This document shows positions 1 through 8,901 of a stretch of 64,000 bases of DNA, one piece after another. The notes under the pieces were generated by a model that made no database searches, had not been told where the DNA came from, and saw only the letters and a list, made by a program, of their open reading frames with translations. Location: the NCBI GenBank assembly GCA_031546845.1, contig JAVBJT010000001.1, forward strand, positions 22,088-86,087, written 5' to 3'. The position numbers and the translations under genes are program-made. Every line of letters begins with the position of its first letter. Position 1 is the first letter of the stretch. Source of the stretch: Azoarcus sp031546845. GTDB taxonomy: Bacteria; Pseudomonadota; Gammaproteobacteria; Burkholderiales; Rhodocyclaceae.

Positions 1-2646
1 ACGCAACACCCATTCGCCGATCGGCTCGATCAGGCCGGTTTCCTCGGCGAGCGGGATAAAGCGCGCTGGCGACACCAGACCAAGTTCGGGATGGCGCCAG
101 CGCAGCAGGGCCTCCGCACTGATGACATTCCCCGTGGCGCCATTGACGATCGGTTGGTAGAAAACCACCAACTCACCGGCGGGCAAAGCCACGCGCAGCG
201 CCCGCTCAAGCACGAGGCGCTCCTGCACGCGCGTATTCATTTCGGCGGTGAAGAAGCGAATGGCGTTGCGTCCGCTTTCCTTCGCCTGGTACATGGCGAT
301 GTCGGCATGCTTGAGCAAGGTTTCGACATCGGTACCGTCGCGCGGATAAAGACTGACGCCAATACTGCAGGTCACAAAAAAAGGCTGCCCTTCGATCTGT
401 AGCGGCGGATTGGCCAGCGCCTGCTGTATCCGCTGGAAAATGGTAAAGCTGTCGCTTTCGCCTTCCAGATCGGGCAGCACCACGACGAACTCGTCCCCGC
501 CTTGGCGGGCTGCCGTATCGCCCTCGCGCAGCACACTGCGCACCCGCTCGGCAACCATGCGCAGCAGACCATCCCCCCTGTCGTGGCCAAGATTGTCGTT
601 AACCAACTTGAAGTGGTCGAGATCGAGGAAAGCGACCGCGAGCGATCGCCCGCGCCGGTGCGCGGTGGAAATCGCTTGTGCCAGACGGTCGACGAGCAAG
701 TTCCGGTTGGGCAGGCCGGTCAGCGCATCGTAGCGGGCCTGGTGCTCGAGTTGCCGCAAATAGACCATGCGCTCGGTCGCATCCTTGATAACGGCCACCC
801 AATGCTCGCCCATCACTGGCGCTATGGCGTATTCGCCCCAGAACGGCGCGCCATCCAGACGGCAGCCTTCAAGCTCGATAATCGCCTCGCGGCGCGCATG
901 CAACGCGGCATTGAACGTACCGATCGCCTGCTCGTCGAACACGCCGAGCGCTTGCAGCGCGGCTCCTGTCAGACCCTCGCGGGAAACGCCGAGAATACGC
1001 TCGGCTGCCGGATTGGCGTCGAGCACAACGTGAGTGTCGCCCTTGGCGGCAAGGATCAGAACCCCGTCGTTGGAGGCTTCGATCGCCCGTTCGCGCAAAT
1101 GCAGCGCGGCCTCCGCCACGCGACGCGCCTGGGCCGTGCGCTGCCCGGCCAAACCAAAGCTCACGCCATTGGCCAGTTCCGTCAACAAAGCAACGCCGTC
1201 CTGGTCCAGTTCGCTCGGATTCGCGGTGCCGACTGTTAACACGCCAAGCGCTTCACCGCCACTGCGCAAAGGGAATGCAATCAATGCGCGGCAGTCCGCA
1301 TGCATCGCCTCTTCCCGCAACGTCGAAGGCATATTCGCGCCCGCAACCAGATGCACGGCGCGATTTTCGCGCATGACGCGCTCACCCAGCAGCCCCTCCG
1401 CGGCCGCCAGATCAATCGCACTGCCTGCCTGTGCCACCGGAGATAGGCGGCCGCTGCTATCACCCACCAGATCGATACGGGCAAAACGCAAGCCGCCGAC
1501 GTGCACCACCAACTGACAAATGTCGTTGACCAGCATCGCCTCGTCGGTCGAATGCGCGAGCGCTTCATTCCCCTTGCCGAGCGTGCGCAGCATGCGCTGC
1601 CGACGCAACATCGGCGTCATGACCATGCCGCCGATGGCAACATTGAGCCCGATCGCCAACAGCAAGGCCATAGCCGCTATTGCCACCGCCGCTACCTGAC
1701 GCAGCACGACGGAAGCGCGCATGAAGACGTCTTCGTAACCGCTGACGGCGATCAACCAGCCCAACTCCGGGTAACTCGCCAGGGCGGCAAGCCTGTTGCG
1801 TGGCACACTACCTGCCACATCGCCACGGAATGCATATCCGACCACGCTACCCTTGGCGGTGCTATGTTCGAGTAGCACGCGGGCCGCGGTCGCATTTTTC
1901 GCTAGAGACGAATCCCCTTCGAATTGCGGGTGAATGATGAACCGGCCATAATCCGGCCCCGGCGTGGTATCGAGAACAAAGATATAGCCCCCTTCGCCAA
2001 GGGTAAAAGCGCGCAGGCGGTCACGCAGATTGCGCAGATCGTCCACCAAATTCACGCCCACCAACAACACACCGACAAGTTCACCCGACGCGGTACGCGC
2101 AGGGATCAATTCCAGGATGTGCATTGCGCCATTGAGCCGGGTCAGACCATGCCAACGCACACCGGCGTCAAGATTGGCCCGCGCCGCCGTTCCCGGCTCG
2201 ATCAGCTTGGATTCGTCCTCGCCCAAAGGGGGGGTGAGGGCGACGAAACGGTCGCCCTCGCGCACCATCACCTCGGCGACGGTGCCATTGCCCGCAATGC
2301 TGCTAAAAACCGCCGCCATGCGCCGCAAAGCCGCTATTTCAGCCGATCCGGCATGCTGCCGCCGCTCGGCGGCCTCGGTGGCGGCGTAATGCGTTTCCAC
2401 CATGTCGGCCAGCCTGGACACAGTGAGCCCAAACGCATCGAGCTGGGTCGCGACCAGATCGTTCACGATCTGCACGACTGACGTGAGCCTGATTTCAGCT
2501 TCTTGCCGCGTCTGGCGCTCTATGTAGGAGGCAGCGATGAGCGCGAAAGGCAGCACGACGGCGCCGACAATGCCGACGACGATCAAAATCAGTCGCGCTC
2601 GCAGTCTTTCCGGCACTGCGCCTGTCTTACCTTCACGCTCGCTCAT
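1..2646 (-). CDS. Membrane-bound sensor diguanylate cyclase/phosphodiesterase (GGDEF-EAL), 3' end outside window
   Basis: Makes and/or breaks down cyclic di-GMP at the inner membrane. The gene starts at 2646 and stays open to the left edge, giving 882 visible residues. Domains in order: a TM helix at about residues 18-40; an extracytoplasmic sensor region of about 270 residues; a second TM near 320-342; a GAF-like domain (about 355-500); a PAS domain (about 515-640); GGDEF; then the start of EAL. The GGDEF motif is intact at residues 716-720 (RQGGDEF), with an RxxD inhibitory site (REGD) five residues upstream, so cyclase activity with product inhibition is expected. The EAL signature (EALLRW) begins at residue 845, but most of that domain lies outside the window, so phosphodiesterase activity cannot be judged. 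It appears monocistronic and has a long inverted repeat just upstream. Confidence 0.93.
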   Translation of the reverse strand, partial: MSEREGKTGAVPERLRARLILIVVGIVGAVVLPFALIAASYIERQTRQEAEIRLTSVVQIVNDLVATQLDAFGLTVSRLADMVETHYAATEAAERRQHAGSAEIAALRRMAAVFSSIAGNGTVAEVMVREGDRFVALTPPLGEDESKLIEPGTAARANLDAGVRWHGLTRLNGAMHILELIPARTASGELVGVLLVGVNLVDDLRNLRDRLRAFTLGEGGYIFVLDTTPGPDYGRFIIHPQFEGDSSLAKNATAARVLLEHSTAKGSVVGYAFRGDVAGSVPRNRLAALASYPELGWLIAVSGYEDVFMRASVVLRQVAAVAIAAMALLLAIGLNVAIGGMVMTPMLRRQRMLRTLGKGNEALAHSTDEAMLVNDICQLVVHVGGLRFARIDLVGDSSGRLSPVAQAGSAIDLAAAEGLLGERVMRENRAVHLVAGANMPSTLREEAMHADCRALIAFPLRSGGEALGVLTVGTANPSELDQDGVALLTELANGVSFGLAGQRTAQARRVAEAALHLRERAIEASNDGVLILAAKGDTHVVLDANPAAERILGVSREGLTGAALQALGVFDEQAIGTFNAALHARREAIIELEGCRLDGAPFWGEYAIAPVMGEHWVAVIKDATERMVYLRQLEHQARYDALTGLPNRNLLVDRLAQAISTAHRRGRSLAVAFLDLDHFKLVNDNLGHDRGDGLLRMVAERVRSVLREGDTAARQGGDEFVVVLPDLEGESDSFTIFQRIQQALANPPLQIEGQPFFVTCSIGVSLYPRDGTDVETLLKHADIAMYQAKESGRNAIRFFTAEMNTRVQERLVLERALRVALPAGELVVFYQPIVNGATGNVISAEALLRWRHPELGLVSPARFIPLAEETGLIEPIGEWVLR

Positions 2647-2672
2647 GAATTCCACTGCCTACGCGAACCCAC

Positions 2673-2722
2673 CGGCATTGCACTGATGAATAGGGTGAAA
2701 ACGCTCAGCCAGTGCAATGCCG
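2673..2722. promoter_or_regulatory. 13-bp perfect inverted repeat upstream of the GGDEF/EAL gene
   Basis: CGGCATTGCACTG at 2673-2685 is repeated exactly in inverse at 2710-2722, with a 24-nt spacer. It lies 27-76 bases upstream of the start codon at 2646, in the probable promoter or 5' leader. It could be a dimeric operator or a leader hairpin. No regulator family is recognised from the half-site. Confidence 0.5.
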
Positions 2723-3148
2723 CAGTTTTACATGTCCCATTTCACTACGATCCCGCCAATGACCGACTACCGATTTCTCTCGCGGCGCTTTGCTGTCCGA
2801 TCGACCGTCCGGGCAATACATACAAGCCATACAAGCGGCATTCCACGCGCCCACGCACAAAAACACGCGCCGACTGCTGCCCGCTTGCCGCAACGACCCG
2901 GATAACCGAATGAGCCGCATTCGGCAAAACGCCTATATCTGCCGTTTTATCCGATCTCCACAGAACCAACACAATCAATTCTGCACATCCGATCAGCAAA
3001 AACGGGCGCGGGACATCGTGCGGGCGGAACGTCCATATCCAATGGAAAAGCCGCAACGCTTGACAACAGCCATGCACCACACCTGGGGGCATACGGCAAG
3101 GCCCCCCCCCCGAGGAAACCACAAAAACCCTTATAAAAACGTATTTAT

Positions 3149-3181
3149 CCCGTCTGGATGCTGATCCAGCATCCAGACGGG
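3149..3181 (-). terminator. Terminator-like hairpin, perfect 14-bp stem
   Basis: CCCGTCTGGATGCT (3149-3162), loop GATCC, then its exact complement at 3168-3181. On the minus strand the stem is followed by an AT-rich stretch with T5 runs but no immediate U-tract. It could end minus-strand transcription from the small exported-protein gene, whose stop lies about 325 bases upstream. An unannotated RNA is an alternative. Confidence 0.4.
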
Positions 3182-3506
3182 ACCGTCCAACGTTGCGGCA
3201 AGCGCGGCTTCCACCGTTCTTTACACATCGATCGACAGCCTTACGGCAACACCAAACACACCAACCTGCTACAGCGCAAACCGACTGCGGCTTCAAACGA
3301 CATGTTGCCGGGAAGCGGCGAACGGACGTGTAGCCACACCAGCCACCGTGACCGGACACCAACGCACGGCGGCCACTTGGTCGCGGTGACGAAAAGCACA
3401 GCCCCACCAGCAAAAACGATGTCGTTATAAAGCGGCGGTATACAGTTGGGGCAGGCACCCCCTACGTACCGACAACCGGCGCGACTCGGTCACGCCAAGC
3501 GCGGAT

Positions 3507-3863
3507 TCAGCGCTGCCCGCAAGGATGGCGATCGCGCCCGCAGTTATCGAAGTCGCCCAGGGGGCGATTGAACGTATATTCCAGCGGCTTGCCCACCCAC
3601 TCGTGGGCGGTATCTCCCACACTACCGGTCACCAATGTGAAAGGTAGGGAAAAAACGAAACCAGCCGCGCCCACCGCGCTAGCGAGAACGCCGAACGGGC
3701 GTACGAGCAGGAGATCCATCGCCATGCTGCCGCTGTTGTCATTGGCCGTGGGATCGTATAACCCCGGCTGCATATCTTGCGCCAACGCGGGAAAACTCAC
3801 GGCGCAGACCAGCATGCCGGCGGCCAGCGGGCGGGCAAAACGCGAGAAATATTTATTTTTCAT
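3507..3863 (-). CDS. Small exported protein of unknown function
   Basis: A 118-residue protein starting MKNKYFSRFARPLAAG. The ATG at 3863 was chosen because it opens directly on a signal peptide (cleavage probably after ALA, near residue 28) and is preceded by GGA. The open frame reaches back to 3971, but that extension has no signal-like or conserved features. The mature part has a hydrophobic segment (about residues 48-75) and ends with a polar tail (TFNRPLGDFDNCGRD). Proteins of this shape are common as uncharacterised periplasmic or membrane-associated proteins in betaproteobacteria; no function is claimed. It stands alone, about 285 bases downstream of the cytochrome c4 gene on the same strand. 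Confidence 0.65.
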   Translation of the reverse strand: MKNKYFSRFARPLAAGMLVCAVSFPALAQDMQPGLYDPTANDNSGSMAMDLLLVRPFGVLASAVGAAGFVFSLPFTLVTGSVGDTAHEWVGKPLEYTFNRPLGDFDNCGRDRHPCGQR

Positions 3864-4148
3864 GTCATTTCCATCCATGTTGCAGGAAAAAATATCTTCC
3901 CTTGGGAAAGAGCATCCACCGGTATCTTTATAGAAGACATCGCGTGGATTCGCCATTTGGGTAGCATTCACCGGTCCCCATCTGCGCAGTATTCACCATG
4001 TGTTCCACGCCGGGGTAAGCAATGTGCGACGGGGCTTGCGTTTTACCGGCCCGGTGACGCGCGGGCACAACACCTCCGTCATTGTGGCCGTATGACATTT
4101 TCACAATCCGGCCAACCATCCTCACATTGCCGCCCTATCGATGGCACG

Positions 4149-4868
4149 CTATTTCAAACTGGCAAGATAGGCCACCACGGCTTCGATATTGTCGCCGCCA
4201 AGCTGCGTAACCGCCGCCGTCATCGGTGCATAGAAGCGCTCGCCGGATTGGGTCAGGTAGCGTTTGAGGTTGCGGCGGATATATTCCGGCTGCTGCCCGG
4301 CAAGGCGCGGGTAGGTCTCGGCCCCATGCGCATTGATCTGATGGCAGCGGGCGCAGAGCTTGGCGTAGAAATTGGCGCCTTTGTCGATCAATTCGGTCGC
4401 TCCGCCTCCGGCGGGCTTGACGGGGGAGCTCGCGTAGTAGAGTACGATGGCCGCTTTGTCGCGTTCGCTCAGCACTTTCATCATGCCTTGCATGAATTCA
4501 TCCTTTCGCCGCCCGGCAAGAAAGGCCTCGATCTGCCCAAGCACATAGACCGGATTCTGTCCGGCCAGATTGGGCACCTCGGGATAACGGCTGTTGCCGT
4601 CCTCGCCATGGCAGTTGGCGCAAAAGAACGCCGCCTTGCGCCCATCCTCGATCGCCGCCCCGCGCTGCCCCGAGTCCGCTCCGAACTGCTGCAGGATCTG
4701 GGCTGCGCTGCCTTGCGCCAGCGCGGCACCGGACAGCGACGCCAGCAGCAAAAAACCGACAAACCTGCGCACCCAAGCGCCGGCCCCCCATCCTTCGCGT
4801 GCTCGCGGACACGCCTTGGCATTGACACAGGCATGTTTACTGGGCACTCGGAATACAGGCATTTTCAT
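4149..4868 (-). CDS. Di-haem cytochrome c4-like protein
   Basis: Periplasmic electron carrier with two class I c-type domains. Two haem-attachment motifs are visible, CANCH (near residue 83) and CARCH (near residue 172), each followed by a PNLAGQ or PRLAGQ-type segment and a distal Met region (MMKVLSE, MTAAV), as in cytochromes c4/c553. The signal peptide runs up to ALAQ near residue 52, preceded by an unusually long basic N-region. The start is uncertain: ATG 4868 was chosen over an in-frame GTG at 4883, and neither has a good ribosome site. It lies 109 bases after murB on the same strand. It probably donates electrons to a terminal oxidase or denitrification enzyme; which one cannot be told here. 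Confidence 0.88.
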   Translation of the reverse strand: MKMPVFRVPSKHACVNAKACPRAREGWGAGAWVRRFVGFLLLASLSGAALAQGSAAQILQQFGADSGQRGAAIEDGRKAAFFCANCHGEDGNSRYPEVPNLAGQNPVYVLGQIEAFLAGRRKDEFMQGMMKVLSERDKAAIVLYYASSPVKPAGGGATELIDKGANFYAKLCARCHQINAHGAETYPRLAGQQPEYIRRNLKRYLTQSGERFYAPMTAAVTQLGGDNIEAVVAYLASLK

Positions 4869-4977
4869 GATGTAAAGGTGCACAACCTTGATTTCGAAAT
4901 TGAATTTTAATCCAAATCAAGCCAATAAAACGGCGCTTTCGCCGCTGCGGGCCGTGGATACGCGCATTGCGTCACAC

Positions 4978-6006
4978 TCACACGAACACAGGTTCGACTT
5001 CAAGGCGCACGCCAAAGCGTTCTTCGACGTCATTGCCGACGGCATGGGCAATGCGCCGCACATCGGCTCCGCGCGCGCCACCCAGGTTGACCAGCACCAA
5101 AGCCTGACGTTCAAAACAAGCCACGGGACCCATCCTGCGCCCCTTCCAGCCCGCCTGTTCGATCAACCAGCCCGCGGCCAGTTTTTCACTGCCATCTGCT
5201 TGCGGGTAGTGGGGAAGCTGCGGATAAACCGCGGCAAGACGGACGTAGGAGGCGGCATCCACCACGGGGTTCTTGAAGAAACTGCCGGCGTTACCAATCT
5301 CGGCGGGGTCGGGTAGTTTGCGCCGGCGGATAGTGGCGACCGCATCGGCAACGGTCTGCGGTGTCAGCGCGCGGCAACCGCGTTCAGCACATTTAGTCCG
5401 TTCGTCCAACTCGCGCGCAAGCTCGGCATACTGGATGCGCGCTTGCCAGCGTCTAGGCAGGCGGAAACGCACGCGCGCAATCAGCCAACGCCCCGGCTCG
5501 CGTTTAAAGCGACTGTCGCGATAACCGAAAGCGCAGTCTTCCACACGGAGCACATGCATTTCCCCGCTCGACAGATCCAGCGCATCGAGCGATTCGAAAC
5601 GCTCGGCCATTTCCAGGCCGTAAGCGCCGATGTTCTGGACGGGCGCTGCCCCTACCGTGCCGGGGATCAGGGCCAGGTTTTCCAGCCCAGCCCAGCCTTG
5701 CTCCAAAGTCCAACGTACGAAATCGTGCCAGTTTTCGCCGGCGCCGGCTTCGACAATCCAAGCCTCCTCGTCATCGCACAACAGCCTGCGGCCGGCACAC
5801 GCGATTTTCAGCACCACGCCGGAGAAATCGCCGTCGAACACGATATTGCTGCCGCCGCCAAGGATCAGCCTCGGCAACCCGGCCAGCGCCGGATCGGCCA
5901 GCACGGCGGGCACGCGCGCCGGATCGTCCACTGTGACGAAGAAGGCCGCGCGCGCCGGCAGACTGAAGGTGTTCAGCGGGCGCAGATCGACATCGCGCGT
6001 TATCAC
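4978..6006 (-). CDS. murB: UDP-N-acetylenolpyruvoylglucosamine reductase MurB
   Basis: Cytoplasmic flavoenzyme that reduces UDP-GlcNAc-enolpyruvate to UDP-MurNAc with NADPH in peptidoglycan synthesis. The 342-residue protein shows the FAD-binding signatures LGGGSNIVF and PGTVGAAPVQNIGAYG, the substrate-site segment FGYRDSRFK, the conserved GNAGSFFKNP that supplies the catalytic Ser, and a C-terminal Glu in EVEPVFV. Length fits type I MurB. The GTG start at 6006 overlaps the stop of the upstream efflux gene by four bases (GTGA), so the two are probably translationally coupled. It is not in the usual mur/ftsZ cluster. Confidence 0.97.
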   Translation of the reverse strand: MITRDVDLRPLNTFSLPARAAFFVTVDDPARVPAVLADPALAGLPRLILGGGSNIVFDGDFSGVVLKIACAGRRLLCDDEEAWIVEAGAGENWHDFVRWTLEQGWAGLENLALIPGTVGAAPVQNIGAYGLEMAERFESLDALDLSSGEMHVLRVEDCAFGYRDSRFKREPGRWLIARVRFRLPRRWQARIQYAELARELDERTKCAERGCRALTPQTVADAVATIRRRKLPDPAEIGNAGSFFKNPVVDAASYVRLAAVYPQLPHYPQADGSEKLAAGWLIEQAGWKGRRMGPVACFERQALVLVNLGGARGADVRRIAHAVGNDVEERFGVRLEVEPVFV

Positions 6007-6476
6007 CGCGTTGTCTCAGCCACGGGCGCACCCTGCGGAATCGGAAAGAAATGATCGTAGGCAATGTTGAACACGAAGGCATAAACCGTGTAGGTAATGG
6101 CAAGCCCTATGTCGGCCATCAAAGCATCCCACCATCCCATGCCTGTCCATGCCACCAGAACCGGCAGCGTCAGCAGCAGTAAGCCGCCCTCGAAACCGAT
6201 CGCATGGACGCAGCGCAAGGGCCACGGCCGGCGGTCGGCGGTGCGGCCGGTCAGGCGGCCTTCGATGCGGTCGAAAACGGTGTTGTAGACGCCGTTCCAC
6301 ACCGCCGCGATCAATGCAAGCACGGCCAGCAGCCCCGTCGATTCAAGCAGTGGGATACCGCTCAACCACGCGAAGGGGGGTGAAATCAGCAGCAAGCCGC
6401 CGATCTCGAAGAGCGCAACCTGTCGGATACGATCACGGAACGAGCGAAGCGAGGGAGCGGAAGCGGACAAGGGCAA
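6003..6476 (-). CDS. PACE-family (BTP-domain) efflux protein
   Basis: Small inner-membrane protein of the proteobacterial antimicrobial compound efflux family (AceI-like), whose characterised members export biocides such as chlorhexidine and short-chain diamines. About 157 residues with four predicted TM helices in two repeated two-helix units. Motifs fit the family: RxRxxQxxLFEIGG near the start, WNGVYNTVFDRIE in repeat one and AITYTVYAFVFNIAYDHFFP in repeat two, with the conserved Glu in the first helix. The start is unsure: the frame opens with TTG at 6476 and a second TTG lies two codons later. It overlaps murB by four bases. Confidence 0.88.
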   Translation of the reverse strand: MPLSASAPSLRSFRDRIRQVALFEIGGLLLISPPFAWLSGIPLLESTGLLAVLALIAAVWNGVYNTVFDRIEGRLTGRTADRRPWPLRCVHAIGFEGGLLLLTLPVLVAWTGMGWWDALMADIGLAITYTVYAFVFNIAYDHFFPIPQGAPVAETTR

Positions 6477-6729
6477 AACCAGCTATACAAAAAACGGAAA
6501 CGATAGAGCCGTAAGGGGGCAAAAGCAAATCGCGCGCCAAACATTCCGTTCGTGGGAAACCAATCCAAACGCCAAGGCGAAACGGGCATCGCGGCTACGG
6601 AGAGGGGGGCTTTTCATTCTCGCCCATGCCGGGCAACATCGCTGCCATGGCGCTTGCCCTCCACTCGCCTCTGCTCGATGCCACCCGCCTTCGACGGCCT
6701 CAGCCCCAAATACCTCGCATAGGATCGCT

Positions 6730-7269
6730 ATGTCCCAACTGCCTGCTGCCCCATTTGTCGTGCGCGATGCCACCGCCGAGGATATGCCGGCCATCGCCGC
6801 GCTGTATTCCCATTACGTGCTGCATAGCACCGCATCCTTCGAGGAAACGCCGCCGGGCGCGGCCGAAATGCGCACCCGCTTCGACGCGGTGCGCGCTCGC
6901 GGCCTGCCGTGGTTGGCAGCCGACTGCCAAGGCCGTATCGTGGGCTATTGCTACGCCGGCCCGCACCGTATGCGCCCCGCATTCCGTTACACGCTGGAAA
7001 ATTCCATCTACGTCGCCTACGACGAAGCCGGACGCGGCATCGGCCATGCACTACTCTCGGCCTTGCTCGAACGCTGCGCGCAGGGCCCCTGGCGTCAGAT
7101 TGTGGCGGTGATCGGCGACAGCGCCAACCGGGGTTCCATCGCGCTGCACAAGGGGCTTGGTTTTCACGTTGTCGGCACGCAGCACGCGGTCGGTTTCAAG
7201 TTCGGCCGCTGGGTCGATATCGTGCTGATGCAGCGCGCCATCGGCGACGGCAACCACAGCGCACCGTAA
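6730..7269 (+). CDS. GNAT N-acetyltransferase, phosphinothricin/methionine-sulfone type
   Basis: Cytoplasmic acetyl-CoA-dependent N-acetyltransferase of 179 residues. It carries the family signature VRDATAEDMPAIAALYSHYVLHSTASFEE, the YCYAG.HR.R.AFRYTLENSIYV strand, and the acetyl-CoA loop around AGRGIGHALLSALLERC, with a C-terminal VGTQHAVGFKFGRWVDIVLMQR. These match the PAT/MddA subgroup that acetylates phosphinothricin, methionine sulfone or sulfoximine. The natural substrate cannot be fixed from sequence. A weak AGGA sits upstream. It is transcribed divergently from the PACE/murB pair across a 253-base gap in which nothing else was recognised. Confidence 0.9.
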   Translation: MSQLPAAPFVVRDATAEDMPAIAALYSHYVLHSTASFEETPPGAAEMRTRFDAVRARGLPWLAADCQGRIVGYCYAGPHRMRPAFRYTLENSIYVAYDEAGRGIGHALLSALLERCAQGPWRQIVAVIGDSANRGSIALHKGLGFHVVGTQHAVGFKFGRWVDIVLMQRAIGDGNHSAP

Positions 7270-7331
7270 ATTGGCGGCTTTGGTTATGCGCCGACTGCGG
7301 ACACAAGCCGCGATTTGTTGAGGGGCTGCAC

Positions 7332-8642
7332 TCAGCCCTCGGCGAGTGCAGCCACCGCTGCCTGAACATCCGCCGCGCAAACCCCCTCGCCCAGCGTGCC
7401 GGCAAGCGCCTCGCCCACCATCACCCGCGCTTCCTCGATGCACACCTCGCCCTGCTTGATGCGGGCCACGCTCTGCCCAGCCTCTTTGGGCGAAACAAAG
7501 CCCACGCTTTGCAGCAGCAAACGGCCATCGCCATCGACAAACTTGAAATAGAAGCGCTCATCGGCCTCGCGGTACTGCTTGAACTGCGGCAGCGCGGCGG
7601 CTTTCGCGGTTTTTTCCGTTTTCGCCCCGCCCGTGCCGACAAGGCTGCGCAAACCGGCGGCATGACGCAACTCGGCCAGGAAAGGCGCGGAAATAGCGCG
7701 CGCTTTGATGGCGCCTTCTTTGAGCCTGGCCTCGATCAGCGCCGGCTGGGCGATGAGCGCGTCGTAGCGTTCGCGCATGGGCGCGACGGTGGCATCGATG
7801 CGCTCGAACAGGGCCTCCTTGGCTTCGCCCCAGGCCATGCCGGCGGCGAAGGCCGCGCGCATGGCGTCGGTTTCGGCCGGGGTGGCGAAGGCCTGGTAAA
7901 TCTGAAAGAGCGCGCAGCCTTCGGTTTCCTTGGGCTCGCCGGGGAGCCTGGAGTCGGTGACGATGGAGAAGATTCTCTTCTTCAAATCGGCGGCCGGGGC
8001 GAAGAGCGGAATGGTGTTGTCGTAGCTCTTACTCATCTTGCGCCCGTCCAGGCCGGGCAGCGTGGCGACAGCTTCGTCGACCGCCGCCTCGGGCAGCACA
8101 AAATGCTCGCCGTAGAGGTGGTTGAAGCGGAGCGCGAGATCGCGCGCCATCTCGATATGCTGAATCTGGTCGCGCCCAACCGGCACCGAATGGGCCTTGA
8201 ACATGAGGATGTCGGCGGCCATCAGCACCGGGTACATGAACAGCCCCATAGTGACGCCGGCATCGACATCCTCGCCGTCTGCGAGGTTTTTATCCACCGC
8301 CGCCTTGTAGGCATGGGCGCGGTTGAGCAGCCCCTTGCCGGCCACGCAGGCAAGCAGCCAGGTCAGTTCGGGGATTTCGGGAATATCGGACTGGCGGTAG
8401 AACCAGACGCGGTCGGCATCAAGTCCGGCAGCAAGCCAAGTGGCTGCGATTTCGAGCGTGGAGCGTTGAACGCGGGCGGGATCGGCGGTTTTGATGAGCG
8501 CGTGATAGTCAGCAAGGAAATAGAAGCTTTCGACATCGGGGCGCCGGCTGGCTTCGATAGCCGGACGCAGCGCGCCAGCGTAATTGCCAAGGTGGGGGGT
8601 GCCGGAGGTGGTGATGCCGGTGAGGACGCGTCGCGCGGACAT
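7332..8642 (-). CDS. trpS: Tryptophanyl-tRNA synthetase
   Basis: Charges tRNA-Trp with tryptophan. Class I synthetase of 436 residues with the HIGH-equivalent TPHLGNYAGAL near residue 15 and the KMSKS loop (DGRKMSKSYDN) near residue 200. The segment GLFMYPVLMAADIL belongs to the Trp-binding region. It is about 90 residues longer than the common 330-350 residue enzyme. The tail (from about residue 340: PQFKQYREADERFYFKFVDGDG...) is a compact extra domain found in a subset of proteobacterial TrpS; its role is not known to me. The start at 8642 follows a GGATC-type ribosome site. Divergent from yfiR across 259 bases. Confidence 0.96.
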   Translation of the reverse strand: MSARRVLTGITTSGTPHLGNYAGALRPAIEASRRPDVESFYFLADYHALIKTADPARVQRSTLEIAATWLAAGLDADRVWFYRQSDIPEIPELTWLLACVAGKGLLNRAHAYKAAVDKNLADGEDVDAGVTMGLFMYPVLMAADILMFKAHSVPVGRDQIQHIEMARDLALRFNHLYGEHFVLPEAAVDEAVATLPGLDGRKMSKSYDNTIPLFAPAADLKKRIFSIVTDSRLPGEPKETEGCALFQIYQAFATPAETDAMRAAFAAGMAWGEAKEALFERIDATVAPMRERYDALIAQPALIEARLKEGAIKARAISAPFLAELRHAAGLRSLVGTGGAKTEKTAKAAALPQFKQYREADERFYFKFVDGDGRLLLQSVGFVSPKEAGQSVARIKQGEVCIEEARVMVGEALAGTLGEGVCAADVQAAVAALAEG

Positions 8643-8901
8643 GGGGTGATCCAGGCAGGAAAAGAGGGGGAGTTTAGCGTTTCGCGTCGCGCCACGCTAA
8701 GCACCGAGGATATCGTGGCGTAGTCCGCGCATGCTCTTGCCCGCATGCCCATATGTACCTATGCGCGCCGCAAAAGCCCGCCCGGTGAAAAAATGACTGA
8801 TGCAAGCGTGACCAATCATGCATTGCGCAACCCGCCCTCGCTGGTAGACTTTTACCCGCTTTCATCGTTAGATCGCTTACTCGACAGTCCATCAACAAAA
8901 C

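Larger units (their letters stand above)
2647..3506. other. Gene-poor stretch of 860 bases
   Basis: No convincing gene was found on either strand. The long open frames here (for example minus 2745-3458) have low-complexity Arg/Cys/Ser-rich translations resembling no family and run through a strong hairpin. Contents: the inverted repeat at 2673-2722, a run of ten C at 3102-3111, and a 14-bp-stem hairpin at 3149-3181. The bases around 3113-3150 are AT-rich. Confidence 0.5.

Noticed and set aside
2745..3458. Minus-strand open frame of 237 codons
   Set aside because: The translation is rich in Arg, Cys and Ser without any domain, runs through a 14-bp-stem hairpin, and has no ribosome site. It is probably a chance frame in GC-rich DNA.
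6909..8723. Plus-strand frame of 604 codons
   Set aside because: It is antisense to trpS along most of its length and its start overlaps the GNAT gene in another frame. It is a GC-rich shadow frame.
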